Made by a program: the position numbers and the translations under genes
Shown here: in pieces, positions 14,401 through 27,327 of the stretch
Layout: every line of letters begins with the position of its first letter
How positions within the stretch are numbered: position 1 is the first letter of the stretch
Assembly (NCBI GenBank): GCA_033026295.1
Contig: CM065185.1
Coordinates: forward strand, 7,130,001 to 7,194,000
Source: Channa striata
Lineage: Eukaryota; Chordata; Actinopteri; Anabantiformes; Channidae
Length of the DNA: 64,000 nucleotides
Direction: 5' to 3'
Notes under the pieces: model-generated
Told to the model about the DNA's origin: nothing
The model's database searches: none
Seen by the model: the letters and a program-made list of their open reading frames with translations, nothing else

Positions 14401-14821
14401 ATTGGAAAAGGAGACTTATTAATACAGAAGCTGTATGCTGAAAACTATTTCGGTCTGTTTCTTGTCTTAGTTGTTGAGCTGTGGGCCCATTGTTCTGGTA
14501 TTAGTTCAGTCAGAGCTGGTCGGCCTGAGCTGTTAATCCCAAGTCAGAAGTGCTCTGCTAAATCAAAAGACCTAATCCTGCATTAGCATGAATTTGTCTT
14601 AAATTTTCTTCATGAGAGTCATTTCTCTGCATATGTGTGAATTATTGTATGCTTCCTCTCTTCCTGTCATGATGCACTGACATTTCAGTTACCACTCCAA
14701 GCAAATGATGAATCAGAGGCAGAGGGCAACATCTCTTTTATATCCCTGAGCTGACCTCACTCTTATTTAGTGTGTGTATATGTATATCTTTAATATTGTT
14801 ATTTATTTATTTCATCTTCAG

Positions 14822-14999
14822 AGTGCCTACCCCTGTTGAGTGGAGCCCTACCCATATCTCAGTCAGTTCCAACCAGCCTACGTTGGTGCCATGTCTCTGC
14901 CCAGGATCAGTCGTGTTCTAGCCCAGTCCAGGAGGCCTGTGCTGCTGCCTTTGATTATCCTGCTAACCAGCCATTTGAACAGCCTGAGTGGAGCACTAA
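14822..14999 (+). CDS. ptprs: Exon 2: end of 5' UTR, start codon and signal peptide
   Basis: Acceptor TTCAG before 14822. The first ATG in the exon is at 14891, with G at -3. It encodes 36 residues plus one base: a basic N-region with several arginines, then a hydrophobic core (VLLPLIILLTS) and a small-residue region (LSGA) suited to signal peptidase. Donor CTA-A|GTAAGT after 14999, phase 1. The next exon continues as TPPKFTK, lining up with the mature N-terminus of LAR-family receptors. The first 69 nt (14822-14890) are untranslated and carry in-frame stops relative to upstream ATGs. Confidence 0.9.
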
Positions 15000-17900
15000 G
15001 TAAGTGCCATCTATCTTTCTATCAGTAGACGTGGGACAAAAGCTTATTTTCTACATTTTGTACAGTGATACAAGATGTTTCCAGATTTTTTTCCACACAT
15101 GGCAGCATCTGTCTATCTAGCCAGCTGTATATATTTCTTTTCTTTCTGTCTTTCTTTTTCTCAGTTGACAGCTGGTTTATTGTCAGCAATAAATGCAGTA
15201 TACAAAGGTGTGGATATATATATACCATGTGTGTATACATTTACATCCGTGTGTGTGTTTGTGTGTGTGAGAGAGAGAAAGAGAGAGAGAGAGACGTGAT
15301 ACCGGGCCTGTCAGTACATGGACGGTGGACGGTGGCGTTGTTAATGTGTTTTGATCAGCCGGGAGGTCCCATCAGCATGTTCCTCATCAGCTCCTTGATT
15401 ACAGCATTTCAAGATTTCCTGCCTCAGTGACACACACAAACACACACCTAGCTGTCACTGCTGTGAAAATATAACCAGCTGATTTCTTTGAAAGCAGATG
15501 CAGCTAAACATGGAGATGGAAATGGGAATTGTCTAATGTATTTTTCATTTTCCATTTTTGTAACCAATTTGAGGCCACGGTCCTTTGTGAAGCCTGACGT
15601 CATATCTGACAGATTTTTATATTCAGTGAAGAGGTACAATTACACAACAACTTTGTGATGAACTGTTGTGGGATTGAAAAGCTCTGCCTGTGGACCACCT
15701 ACAGCGTATCTGTGAAGAACAGATAGTGCTGTGAAAAAAGCTTCCTCTCCCATGTCTCATAGTTTCCTCAGTGAAGAAAAACAGACCAAAGTGAAACATA
15801 AAGACAAATCAAACAATGTTGTTTTTTTTCTTCTGTTAACATTAGTTGTTGCTACTGAATTGTGAATTTTGCAAAAGATCCATCTATCCTAAAGACTTGG
15901 ACAACCAAAAAGGAACACTTTTTTAAATCAAAATTACTCGTGTGCCATTTTGATTTGTTATTTATATTTTCATTTCTCCTCCATAGCAGTTCCACTTTAG
16001 TCATCTGTACCCACAGTGTATGCAGTGTCTGTAGACTGCACTCATATCCAAATGTACTGCACATTTCTTTTTGAACAGCCTAATGGTTTGCACACAATGC
16101 TCAAAATCTCATTCAGTTGTGTAACTTTTCGACAGGTTCTTCTTTACTTATTTATTATAGATTTGATTTCTACTAAGGTCACAGGGAAGAGCCCTCAACA
16201 CGAATTCAAATTTATTTCACTCGAAGTTTTCCATCCTTAAGTCTTTTTTAGTATTTTTTTATTGTTTTGAATTTAATTTAGTGAGGCAAATGAGATACAC
16301 TGATAACTTATAAGAACATTTCATTTCTTTTGTATCTCTGTGTATTCAGTGGCTTGAAGCAAGAAGAAATTCATTTAGACCATTTGAATTTTATGCAAAA
16401 TATCCTTAATATTTCCCTTACAAAATTTATTAGCATTTAACTTTCAAACACGATGTAAGAACTAAGCAATTGTACTACTGTTGTGTCCATATTTTTACAT
16501 CGTTGTTTGAGGTGATCTCCAAAATCAGTTACAAACCAAGTAGCCTGTTTGTTCCTGCAGCTGCACAGTGCAACTACCAACTGCCTCCATTATATTTGGA
16601 TAACAGATTTGGCTGTGAGATGCAAACAGATTTGACAGCAAAGACACGCAAACAGGAAGAGATGCATTATTAAAACTGGCTTAAAGGCTTGTCTGACCAC
16701 AGCTCGTTGCACTTAATACCTTAGCCATAAGTAGTGTCTTTTAAGGCAGTTTGTAATGCGGCATCTCAACAGGAGTTACATTCATGTTCTCAAAAGACCT
16801 TTTTTAAAATAGCAATAACAACGTGGTGACCAGATTCTTACACTATACTGTACCTGTTGTCGTGGAATCTCAGTCATTTAGATGAGTACAAGGTTAAAAC
16901 AGACCAACAATAGGCCTCAATTTTTCAGCGCAACAGAGAGCGATGATCTGTAAAGGCACAGAGCTCTTCATTAGTCTTCCATTTTTCGGACAGATTTTCT
17001 AGACCCTCCCAATCATAGCCTGTTTCACCCAGACTCGGTGTCTGACGGAGCGGTTCCCCTGCTTGCAGAAGAAGCTTAAGTGGTGACACTGCCAGTGGGT
17101 GTTTAAAGCGCATTTAAGAGAACACTGACAACATTTTGACCTCAACATAAAGCCAAAGAAACCCATGTTCAAACCCTAAGAAGCACATGAAATTTGTTCA
17201 TAATCCTATAGCCAGGAGAAGTCAGTTTTCATCCGTGACATTTTTCGGACATTTGATGGTTAACGTTCTCATATTGCCAAGAAATATCCTGCTCTTGAGC
17301 CCTAAAATGGTGGGCATAAAATAGTTCTGATTGACTATACTGTATCAGCTTTTTGCCCCTTCCTGTCGAGGATTATGGCAAGCATAAAATGAAACCACTT
17401 TATTGCTGATGCTAAGAGTGGGCCCTTTATAGGCGCAACACAGTGCAGGAGGCGAAGAAGCAGAAGTCTTTCAAACTGTGTTATTCCAGTTGGCGTCAGG
17501 GCATTGTAGTGAAACTGGCAAAGGCAGTTTTCATTCCCGTTATGTCTTCAGACCAGAAGTGAATCAACACAGCAGGACCTCATCCACCCAGACACAGGGG
17601 AGGTGGGAGGAGGGATCCAGGTTGCTATGGTAAGGGTCATCCTGACTTCACAATGATGGATCGCAGCGATTCTGTAGCTGAGGAGGAGTTAAGTTGGGCA
17701 CCATGGCAACAGGCCACAGACAGATAGCAAGGGGTGGGTGCATGAAGTTCTCTGATTGATCTGAATCAGCCACTGTGAAAAATATAGGTTCAGTGCTGTT
17801 CGCCCAATATTGAACTTGGAAATTGCTATTTTCTTCCGAAGGACAACTGCTGGACTCATACATCCCACATCAGATGCATAACAGCAAAAGTTGCTCTACC

Positions 17901-20900
17901 TGAGGTGAAGTTGGAAATGAGCACGTCCATTGTTGGTATATTCATTGTATTCATTAAGATCATCTGAATCTGAAAGTCCACATCCCCTATAGGTGTTGGA
18001 GTGTGCAGGCACAAAGTGACACCTTTGGTATTAATACATTTAAACCAATTATATGCTGTGAATTTGCAGCCAACACTTCCCCTACCTGTGAAACACTCAT
18101 GTGTCATGACAGCCTGTGCTGCATGCAGGATGAGGGTAGTCTGCTGTGGAGGAAGCAGAGGAGAGAGAGAGAGAGAGGGAGAAAGAGAGCAAGACGGACA
18201 GAGAGAGAGAGGGAGAGAGAGAGAGATGTTCCTCTGAAGCCCAACCCTATCTTTTATTTATGACCCACAGGAAGTCCTTCAGTGTGTCCTCTAGATGATA
18301 CCCAGGAAGTAAGCACAACACGCAGCCATCAGCACACAAGTCAGCCTGACCAGTCACTGACAGTGAAATGGGGCGTGGCCAGCGGGGCTGTTGCTGGATG
18401 TGGAGTCGGTTTGATGTTCTCTGGGTGAATCGGTATCAATTTTCATGTCTGTGTTCTGACTTTTATTTTCCACCCCCTCCCCTCCACTCTCCAACTCACA
18501 GCTCCCCCAAAGTTCACCAAAATTCCCACGGACCAGATCGGCGTATCAGGGGGTGTGGCGTCATTTGTGTGCCAGGCCACTGGCAATCCCAAACCTGTTG
18601 TCTACTGGAACAAGAAGGGCAAGAAGGTCAACTCCCAGCGTATCGAGGTGGTTGTCACAGTGCACAACGGTCGTCTTCACCTGTAGTAGCATGACGAATA
18701 ACAAATTTGAATGTTCAGTATTATAAATTGGAAAACATAGAGATAAATGTGTGCTTGTTAAATCCTGCTTTTAGATGTGCTAAAATCTTCTTTGCTTTTT
18801 TGTTAATATTTTCAAATATTTGCATGAGATTTGTCTGAAAAAATGTAAACCTCTGTCGTGTGTATATGCCAAACATGAAGCTACAGCCAGGAGTTGATTA
18901 GCTCAACTTAGCATAAAGACTAACAACCAGGGAAAATCAGCTAGTTTGGCTCTGTCCAAATATAAACCAGGCTGAGGATTAAGAAACATTAAATCATGTA
19001 AATCATTTTTGTACACCTTTGGCGGTGGATTTTTTTCAAAGTTTTCACATTTATAGTTTATATGTGAGTTTTAAGCAAATGACAAAATGCCCAAATCTTT
19101 GAATTGGAATTTTCAAGCATAGGTCACATTTACGTTTAGAACTTAATCAGGAAGAACAACGTAATTTGGCTGCAATTTCCAAACCTGACATATAAACATA
19201 ATAAACACTTCATCGATTATATGATAGTTTGTATTGACTGTTCACTGTTCAGAAGCTGCAGTCAATGCTATGACGCGGGCGATTGCAAAGAGTTGTTCAT
19301 TCCTACAGCTCAGTAGAGGCCTGACTGTATGTCGATGCAGTAATGTGACCTAATGCTTAGAGATACTGCATTTCAATCAGAGGATCCACAAGCTGGTTCT
19401 GTAAGTATCTCCTCCTCCGAACTGACTCCCTACGTGCTCTGGGATCGTGCGTCCAGGTACATTTTCTGTATCTGTGCTTGATGTGTTTTTCTCAAAGAGG
19501 CTGGTTTTACTCTTGTTAAATCACAATACATGCAGCAATATCATCTGTCCTGCTAATTGTGATCCATTTATTTCCTCTGCGTTGACTGATGGGTCTTTTC
19601 CTGTGGTTTTGTGGCTGTCTAGACAATAGAGTTTGATGAGGGCACAGGTGCTGTGCTGAGGATCCAGCCGCTCAGAGCACCCCGAGATGAGAACATCTAC
19701 GAGTGTGTGGCGCGCAACAGTGAGGGAGAGGTGTCTGTCACTGCGAAGCTGGCCATAATTAGAGGTGAGACAAAAAAATGCACACACACCTACAGACACA
19801 CACACACACACCCTATCTTTTCACATGCACACAGACATCGTCCCGATTCCCTGAGCTGTCAGATGTAGATGTGACAATAGAGCAATGCCACGCCCTGTCT
19901 CAGCAGCCGGATGCAGCGAACTGTTCTTTTTATAGTCCCTCTTGAGTGCGACCGAGCGTGATCTGGCCACAAAAAGACTAGCTTGTGTGCTTGCTAACGG
20001 GCATTTCAGCATCCCGGGTTGCCGTACTCCCTGCACTTCCTGGCCCGAGTTACATGGAGGGTGTTAATCTAATGTACAATATTTCCTTGGAGGGGGAATT
20101 TATCTAATGTGCTGCTCTAACATGCTATGAACTAATGTTGCTGCATGTGGCTGAAAGCCTAAAATCTGAGCACTGGCCATTTGCCCAGCACAGCAGGAAA
20201 GGATGAAGAAATAGAAGGATGGCTGCTTAGGCTGATGCTACATGAAGAAAAATCAGGGGATTAGGACTCAGTTTGGCCGACAACCCGTTTTCACCGGGGG
20301 GAATTTAGGGAGAAGAAGGAAGAGGGAGGAAAAGGTCAAGGTGAGGTGAGAAGGGGCATGGTAGAGATTGAGGAGGTGGGGGTAAGTTGAGTAACACAGG
20401 ACAATGGTGTGAAACAATGGTGAAGAAAAGGGATGTCGGAGAAGTGGTGGGGGTGGTGGTGGGGGTGGGGGGAGATGGATAAGGACTGTGGAGTTGGCAG
20501 GGCTGTGTGGTAAGCAGAAGGCTGTTAGCCCAGGGAATAGACTCCTGTCCATCTGTTACCCAGCCCATCATCACTGCACACACAGCCCCAATCTAAAGCA
20601 CATTACGACATAAACTACACCTCGAGGGCGAGCCGCTCAGTGTGCGTGGCTGTTTGTGTTTGTGTAAAGTTTTCTCCTGCTGTGATCTGTGCACCATCAG
20701 CTCCCCTGTCCCCTCAGTGACAATAGAATCAGCTGTCTTTGATTCTTCCTAATCAGCTGATGTGTTCTGTGCAGTAAATAGATTGTTGGTCTGCAATGAA
20801 TGGCAACAATATTTGAACCAAAGCACCACACAAATTCAGAGCATGACCACCCACAATAATTACATTTTTTTGGATGAGGATGCACAGACAGGTTGGAGAC

Positions 20901-23139
20901 ATATTACAACAGACAAAATAGCTGTTAGAGCTATAGAGTTGTTTTTTCCACCCTGTGTGGTCGGTTACAGTATGAATACTGGTTAGATTCTGTGAAGTTT
21001 TGCTATTATGTACAATGTTAGCTGTTACAAATGTATTTCTGCACATAATTTTGGCTTTTTATATCAAATTTTTTTATATGATTTAAAAACAATAATGACT
21101 CGATAACTAACACTGCACTAAGTTTGTAAGAAAAGTTCGTACATGTTTATATCATAAACATCATGATATCAAAATCCCTTGGTAAAGCAGTCGTCCGTGG
21201 ACAACAGGGTCAGTGGTTTGATCCCTGGTCCCTCCTTGCTGCATGTCAAAGTGTCCTTGGGCAAGACACTGAACCCCTAGTTGCAAAATTTGATAATCTA
21301 GATCTTGTGTTATAAATATGCATTGGACTACTGGTTAAAGCCTAGATAATGCAATTGTATTTTGCTATTGGGCTGATCGGGGCAGGTGATGTACAGTATC
21401 AATTTCAGGTTTTTGTCACCAATTAAACATCACCCTTATTGATCCAGACTCACCCTTACTTGATCATGGACTAACACAGAAAAGTAAGACTGCAGAAATG
21501 TACATCCTACTATATTTGAACATTAGCCAGTGTTAGCCTTCTGTGCTGCCAACATGTAGTGTTTTGGAGAATGACCTGCTGTGACCTTCATGGTGTTTCC
21601 TTATCACTGCATGACAGAAAACAGACAGATTCTCACAGTCGGTTGGTTTCTGCAGGCTGAGTTCAGACCAGGGATGGGTTGGTCATGTCAGTTTGTGCAG
21701 ACCCCACCACTTAAGGGGTTTCTCCTATTGCGAAAAGCCCTTCACCCTAAAAGACCCCTGCATTGTCACACTGCCCGGCACCTTTGGCGCACATACACAC
21801 CCTGCTTCCCTCTGAGCCCCATGCCCACTTTTTGCTATTTTCTTTCAAATGAAGCAGTGGTTGGAGTTAGGATTGGACCACAGGGTTTAGGTAATTTCAA
21901 TGCTGTTATACCTAACAACCAATCTCACGTATCATTGCTGTTCCCTAATTTCAGAATTAGCCTCTTTGAGTTTGCCGTGGTGGAAGTTTATGAGAGAGAA
22001 ATGTCATTGTTAAATCCTCCAGACATACACAAACTATGGTGGCAATACAAATATATGACATCCCAAAGAAGCCAACTGGAAATCAAAACTGACTCGTCTA
22101 CTTACTGTACATTGAATAAAAAAGACTTGTGTCCTTGATATTTTTGTAGAGACCCACATATTGTGTAATGCAGCTTCTCATTTCATGTAATGATGAATTT
22201 ATATCTGAGATCTAAAATGCTCCAACACAGTCCCCCTCCTGAAAAAAAAAGACTAAATGCTCCTGATTATTTAACAGTATTCCCCCCAAAGCCAGACATG
22301 CCTGTAATCAACCACTGGCTGAGTGCGACATTACATTATAAATGACCTAAGAATTCTGTCAAATGCCCAAAAGTCAACAAAGACCGTGTTTAGATTATTT
22401 TCTTTTGAAAGCACAGGTCAATGGAGAAAATATACACCAACCACGAAAGTAGAAAGGAGGCTTTCCATTACTGACCAAACCCTTTCACTGAAAAGTCTTT
22501 TCATCCCCTGATGTGCTTCGTCTCGTCAGTTTGTGTAATGGTTGACCAGCACTAATAGCAGTGTTGTACTGTGAAGGGCTTGTGGTTGGCCACAGGATAT
22601 GGGCCACTGATGCTATAGGCTGCCTAATGGATGGAGATGTGGTAGGTTATGGTCAGGGACATGTTTCTTGTTTTGTGCGTTCACCATCCCGCTAGCTACC
22701 CTTCTTTCTCTTTTTACTTCTGCTCACTAAATCTTCCTGTCTTTGACTCGAGCAGCTTCGTCTTTGGCCCACAGCATTGTCCGTGTCTAATTTCTTCTCT
22801 CTTGTTTTATTCATTTTTTCATTTTCTCAGCCATCCATTCTGCCTGACCCTCACTGTCTATCTGGAACTCTTTCTCTCTCTTCTCCTCCTTTTGCATTTA
22901 ACAGGATCTCTGCTGCTTCAACCCCCCCAACCCCCACCCTCCAACCCCTCCACCCACCCCCACCCCACCAACCCCGACGACCAACCCCGACAACCAACCC
23001 ATCCCCTTTCCACCCAAACTGCTCTTTTCTATGGACACTGCAGTTGTGTTGTTCTGCCTTCAGGAGATGTGAATATCTGCAGTTCTGCATGTTTGAAAAC
23101 CTCTGGTGGGCGAGAGATTTTCATCACTGCAGCAGTGTT

Positions 23140-23215
<76 letters not shown>

Positions 23216-26200
23216 AGAGAGTGCGCGTGCGTGGATTTCTTCATTTATGGGTGTGTGGGTTTGGGCATATCTGTGCGTGTATATTGCTGGTTTGTGCAGA
23301 GTAATCCTGATTATACTCACCTCCCAGTGTCCCATTTTAGGAGAAATGGAGGCAAAGGATAGGGGAGGAAGAGGGTGAGTGAGAGAGAAGGGGGGGGAGA
23401 GATGTTCTGCCACCAAGGCAAACACCCTTCATATGAACAACAGAGTCAGATCAGTGATTCCCCCCAGGCGCCTGCTGCATTGGCAGGCTGGCGGCTAAAG
23501 CAGCATTTCGGTCTGGAAACAACTGAGAGTATCAACTCGGCCTGCAAGAGGATTACGCTCCTTCAGTGGAGAACTGGCTCTTTCATCACAGTTTATTCCC
23601 TCCTTCCATTTGATTGTTGAAGTAAATGCTTCATACATGTTTGTACAGTATGTTATGGGGTTGTTTGGGTGCGATCATGTTGTTTTGTTTGTTCAGTCTG
23701 GATTTATGAGGAGCGGCGAAAGAGGCCCCGGGAAGGTGGGGACACTTGGGTTTTTGGTGAAATACATCTACAAGTCTGATTCGGCATTATGTTGCGATCC
23801 ATTATCGTAAAGGTCCATTAGCATTTAAAGTGCTCCCCTTCGGCCTTGCTGCAGTCTATTCAACGTCTGCACGCTGGCAGATGAAACCTGACTTAGACTT
23901 TCTAAGACGAGTTTTAATTCTGGCTTCTATCATTCACGTGGTCATTCCCAACCTGTTTCTTAACCAGCACAAATGCTTTTTGTGTGGAATAAGGTGGGTG
24001 TGTAAGTGCATCTGTGTTTGGGTAACTCTGCGTATGAAAAGGAAATACAAAGAGAGACAGGGAAAGAAAACCTGGACTCATATTTGTTTGTTTGCATCAT
24101 ATGCATTATGTGTTTGACTTTGTGTGTGTCTTTTTGCACTAGTATGATTGTGTGTGTGTGTGTGTGAGCGCGTGTGTGTTGATGCATGAGTTGCATATTT
24201 GCCCAGATCTGGTTGGCTCCACCAACTGGTTTTGGGCACCAGGCCTGATTGCCCTTCTGCAAACATAACCAGGCCAAAATGTGCGCTGTCAACCTCTTGA
24301 TACACACAAATTCACACAAACACAAAGCTCCAGGGAACAATGCGGGTTGGTCCTTGCCAATGTTCCCCAAATGGTGTTGACACACACGGTGTTTATGTAC
24401 ACAGGGCGCATTTTTCCATAGGCTGCCTTATCAATTTAACCAGGAGATGAAAAATAAGTGCTACATTTGTGCAGCAGTGTTTGTGTTTGATAAATGATTC
24501 ATTTGCTGAAAAGAGTGATCAAGGCCATGTCCGCAGTATCTATTTCAAGCAGCCGCTGACTCATCCAGGAGCCTGGCAGAATACCTGTAGCTCCCTATTC
24601 TCCTCTCGAGTGAACTGTATTTCAGTGTCCAGTACCAGTATGTGTCTGCTGGCTCGTCTTTCTAGATTTGAGCGTGGCTTTCATGATGATAATATAATAA
24701 CTTCTCAATGAAACCAATGATTAAAAGTCCATCAAAAAGCACATACACATATATGCTGAAAAATACAAAGCCAGCCAAGACATCTGGTAGCCAATTAATG
24801 AGCTTCTCCTGGAAACAGGACATAGGCTCTCTGACTGCAGACACCTTTATCTCCCTGAATATTATTGTCATCATCATTGGCATCGTTATATTTCAATTGT
24901 GCTTCATTAGTCAGACTATTATAATTTATATATATATGTGATTAGTGTGCATTCTGAACATATCGCTGCTGGAGCTTTACAAATGTTGGCTTTGCTCATT
25001 AACAGTAAAATAACAGTGCCTGTGGACTTGTTCCTTTAAGTAAAGCAGTAATAATTAGTTGATTAAAAGATAACTGCAGTTTATCTTATCTTAGCGTATT
25101 TACCACAAATCTGACTATTGAAGCTCATGCAAGTGTTAAAATGTACCACCTTTTAGATAAGTGAAATATCAATAGGATTATCCTTTAAATAATAAAAATA
25201 AAATTGATCCTCAAAGATTTCTTGTTTTTTTTTTTTTAGCAAGGATGCCAGATATCAGACATCCGCTGATTCTAGCTTCACAAATGTGTTTTTTTTTTAA
25301 ACATTGTGATCTGAATACGTTCAGGCTTTGAACAGTTTTTTGACAAAAGAAAGCTCTAGGGAAATGTAGTTTTCATTATAATTATTTTATTTATAATACA
25401 AATTTTTCTGTCTTTCTACTCATCCATCACTCCATCCTTCAATCCATTCATCCCTATCTCTTATTTTCTACCAACACTCCCTCACGTTTTAATCCAAGGT
25501 CTACATACACTCTATATTTGCAGCATTGATAAAGACCTGACTTGAATGCAGAGTTAGTCTCCCCACAAACACACACAAGCACATACTCATATCCATGCAC
25601 ACCCTCCGAGCCCCGCTGCAGTGGCGTGCTCTAATTAACAGCCAGGGAGTCCATGTAGTGGTAGCCGGCGGGGTGATAAAGAGACCATCTGAACCCTCTC
25701 AGGAGAGGGGTAAGGTTGGGGGAAGGCAAAGGGGAGCAGATGTGGACCTACATATTCCTTGCCCCGGGGGAGCTCACTCCTTGACCTGCCTATCGATCCC
25801 CCCCTCTTCTTTTTTTTCTTCTCATCCGTGGCCTTACCACCGGCCTCCATTCGTACGTAACATTAACGCTGATCAGTTGGTGTAGTGGAGAGAGGAGGCA
25901 CCGGGGATGAGAGAGCCCCCCACCACACACACACACACACACACTCTGCTCTCTGTTGGCTGATGTCAGAAGCATGGAGGCCTGATCGCCACCTGAGGTC
26001 AAATTGTAGCATTCAGACTAAACATTGTCACCAGTCTCTCTCTTCTGAACGCGATTCTTCTCTTTTTGTTTGTGGCATTATTTTCTTCTCCTTCCACCTC
26101 TCAGCCACGCCATCAGCATTCCTCTCTGACAAGGTCTCTCCAAAGCTGATGACTGTGAAAAGAGAGAAAGGGAGCGATAGATCCTATCTCCACTCAGCCT

Positions 26201-27287
26201 CTCAACCCTATCGCAGAGCGTGTGGAAACAGATGGCGCACGTCTGTCATGTGGTTAGGTAGCAGGGAGCCCGGAGGAGGAAAGAAGCAGAGGAGAAACAC
26301 ACAGACAGTTGACGTGGCCACGCTCTGTGTCTCGGACTGTGTTTGGCTCCAGATTTGTCAGTGATGCTGGGATCGAGCTTAGCAAACTTTTAGTTTGTTT
26401 TGTTGTGCTCCAAAATCAAGAGGCTCCTGTAGGTTTGATTTATTAGCTTAGCAAATTGATATCTGGGTAATTGCTTTGCTGCCGTAGGAAAGAGAAATAT
26501 ATAATTATGGCTGCAGGTATGGGGGAGGTGTCTGTGTGTATGTGCAGAGAGAGATGGAGTGGTTAAAAGGGTAAGGAGAGGAGGACGCGGGAGGGTTGAT
26601 AGATGCTTGATTACGTGTCTGGCCATCTGGGCTGTTGTCACCAAGATGCTTAATCCCATTCACCACAGAAAGTGTATGCGAATGTGTTTGTGTGTGTGTG
26701 AAATAGAAAGCAACTGCTTTTCAGCATACGCACACCTTCATTTTCCTGGACATGTGTGGACGTGCCGCCATGCATTAGTCCACACATCGCACGAAATCTG
26801 GGAAGATGCAAATACGAACATAGATGTGGTAACATATATGCACGCACACACACACACAGGCATCATCCACTGCCCCTTCAGCGTAATCAGACATATCCAG
26901 AAGCACGCAGACACATCCCAGATCGGCCTCTCTAATCGTTGGTGCATTTTAACAATTACTGCTAACAAGTCCTTATTACCCCCAGTGCCCTGCCCCTCCT
27001 TGTGATCCCAGCTTCTAATTGCTGCTGCTGTTTCTGAGCAGCTCTCTGCATAGTTATTAGACAGAAATCATTACCAACACATAACACAGAGCCATGGCAT
27101 GGAAAAAAAGAAGTCACAGTTCAATGTCACTGCCACCAAACACCTGTGTTTCTAGGTTAGGAATGCACTGTACGTGTCAAAGTGTGTTTGGCTGTGTTTA
27201 TGTGTGTGTGTGTGCGAGCATGTGTCAGCACTTAAGTTAACTCCTGCTGACTGGGCGGTATGTTTATACTCCTGTAGAAACAGCCTG

Positions 27288-27327
<40 letters not shown>

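Larger units (their letters stand above)
1455..14821 (+). other. ptprs: Intron 1 (about 13.4 kb)
   Basis: Lies between the first-exon donor and the acceptor before 14822. It contains no frame with recognisable protein similarity. Contents I can name: a decayed Tc1/mariner-like stretch near 4290-4740, GT microsatellites at 4984-5006, about 6566-6587 and 11387-11440, homopolymer T and A runs (about 2060-2082, 3781-3791), and purine-rich segments around 12200-12260 and 12850-13100. Conserved regulatory elements may exist but cannot be seen from a single sequence. Confidence 0.75.

Noticed and set aside
18368..18694. 108-codon frame overlapping exon 3
   Set aside because: It is in another reading frame from the Ig1 coding frame; only the frame joined from 14999 at 18502 continues the protein.
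21179..21284. Possible tRNA gene
   Set aside because: It has A- and B-box-like parts but no cloverleaf with an anticodon stem that I can fold, and its downstream part matches a SINE. Treated as SINE-derived.
21581..22138. 185-codon open frame in intron 4
   Set aside because: No similarity I recognise, no splice-site logic, and it lies inside a large intron. I see no domain or signal peptide. Kept as non-coding.
22649..23425. Long overlapping frames on both strands
   Set aside because: They translate a C-rich run and the 35-unit GT repeat. Peptides are CVCVCV or HTHTHT low-complexity.
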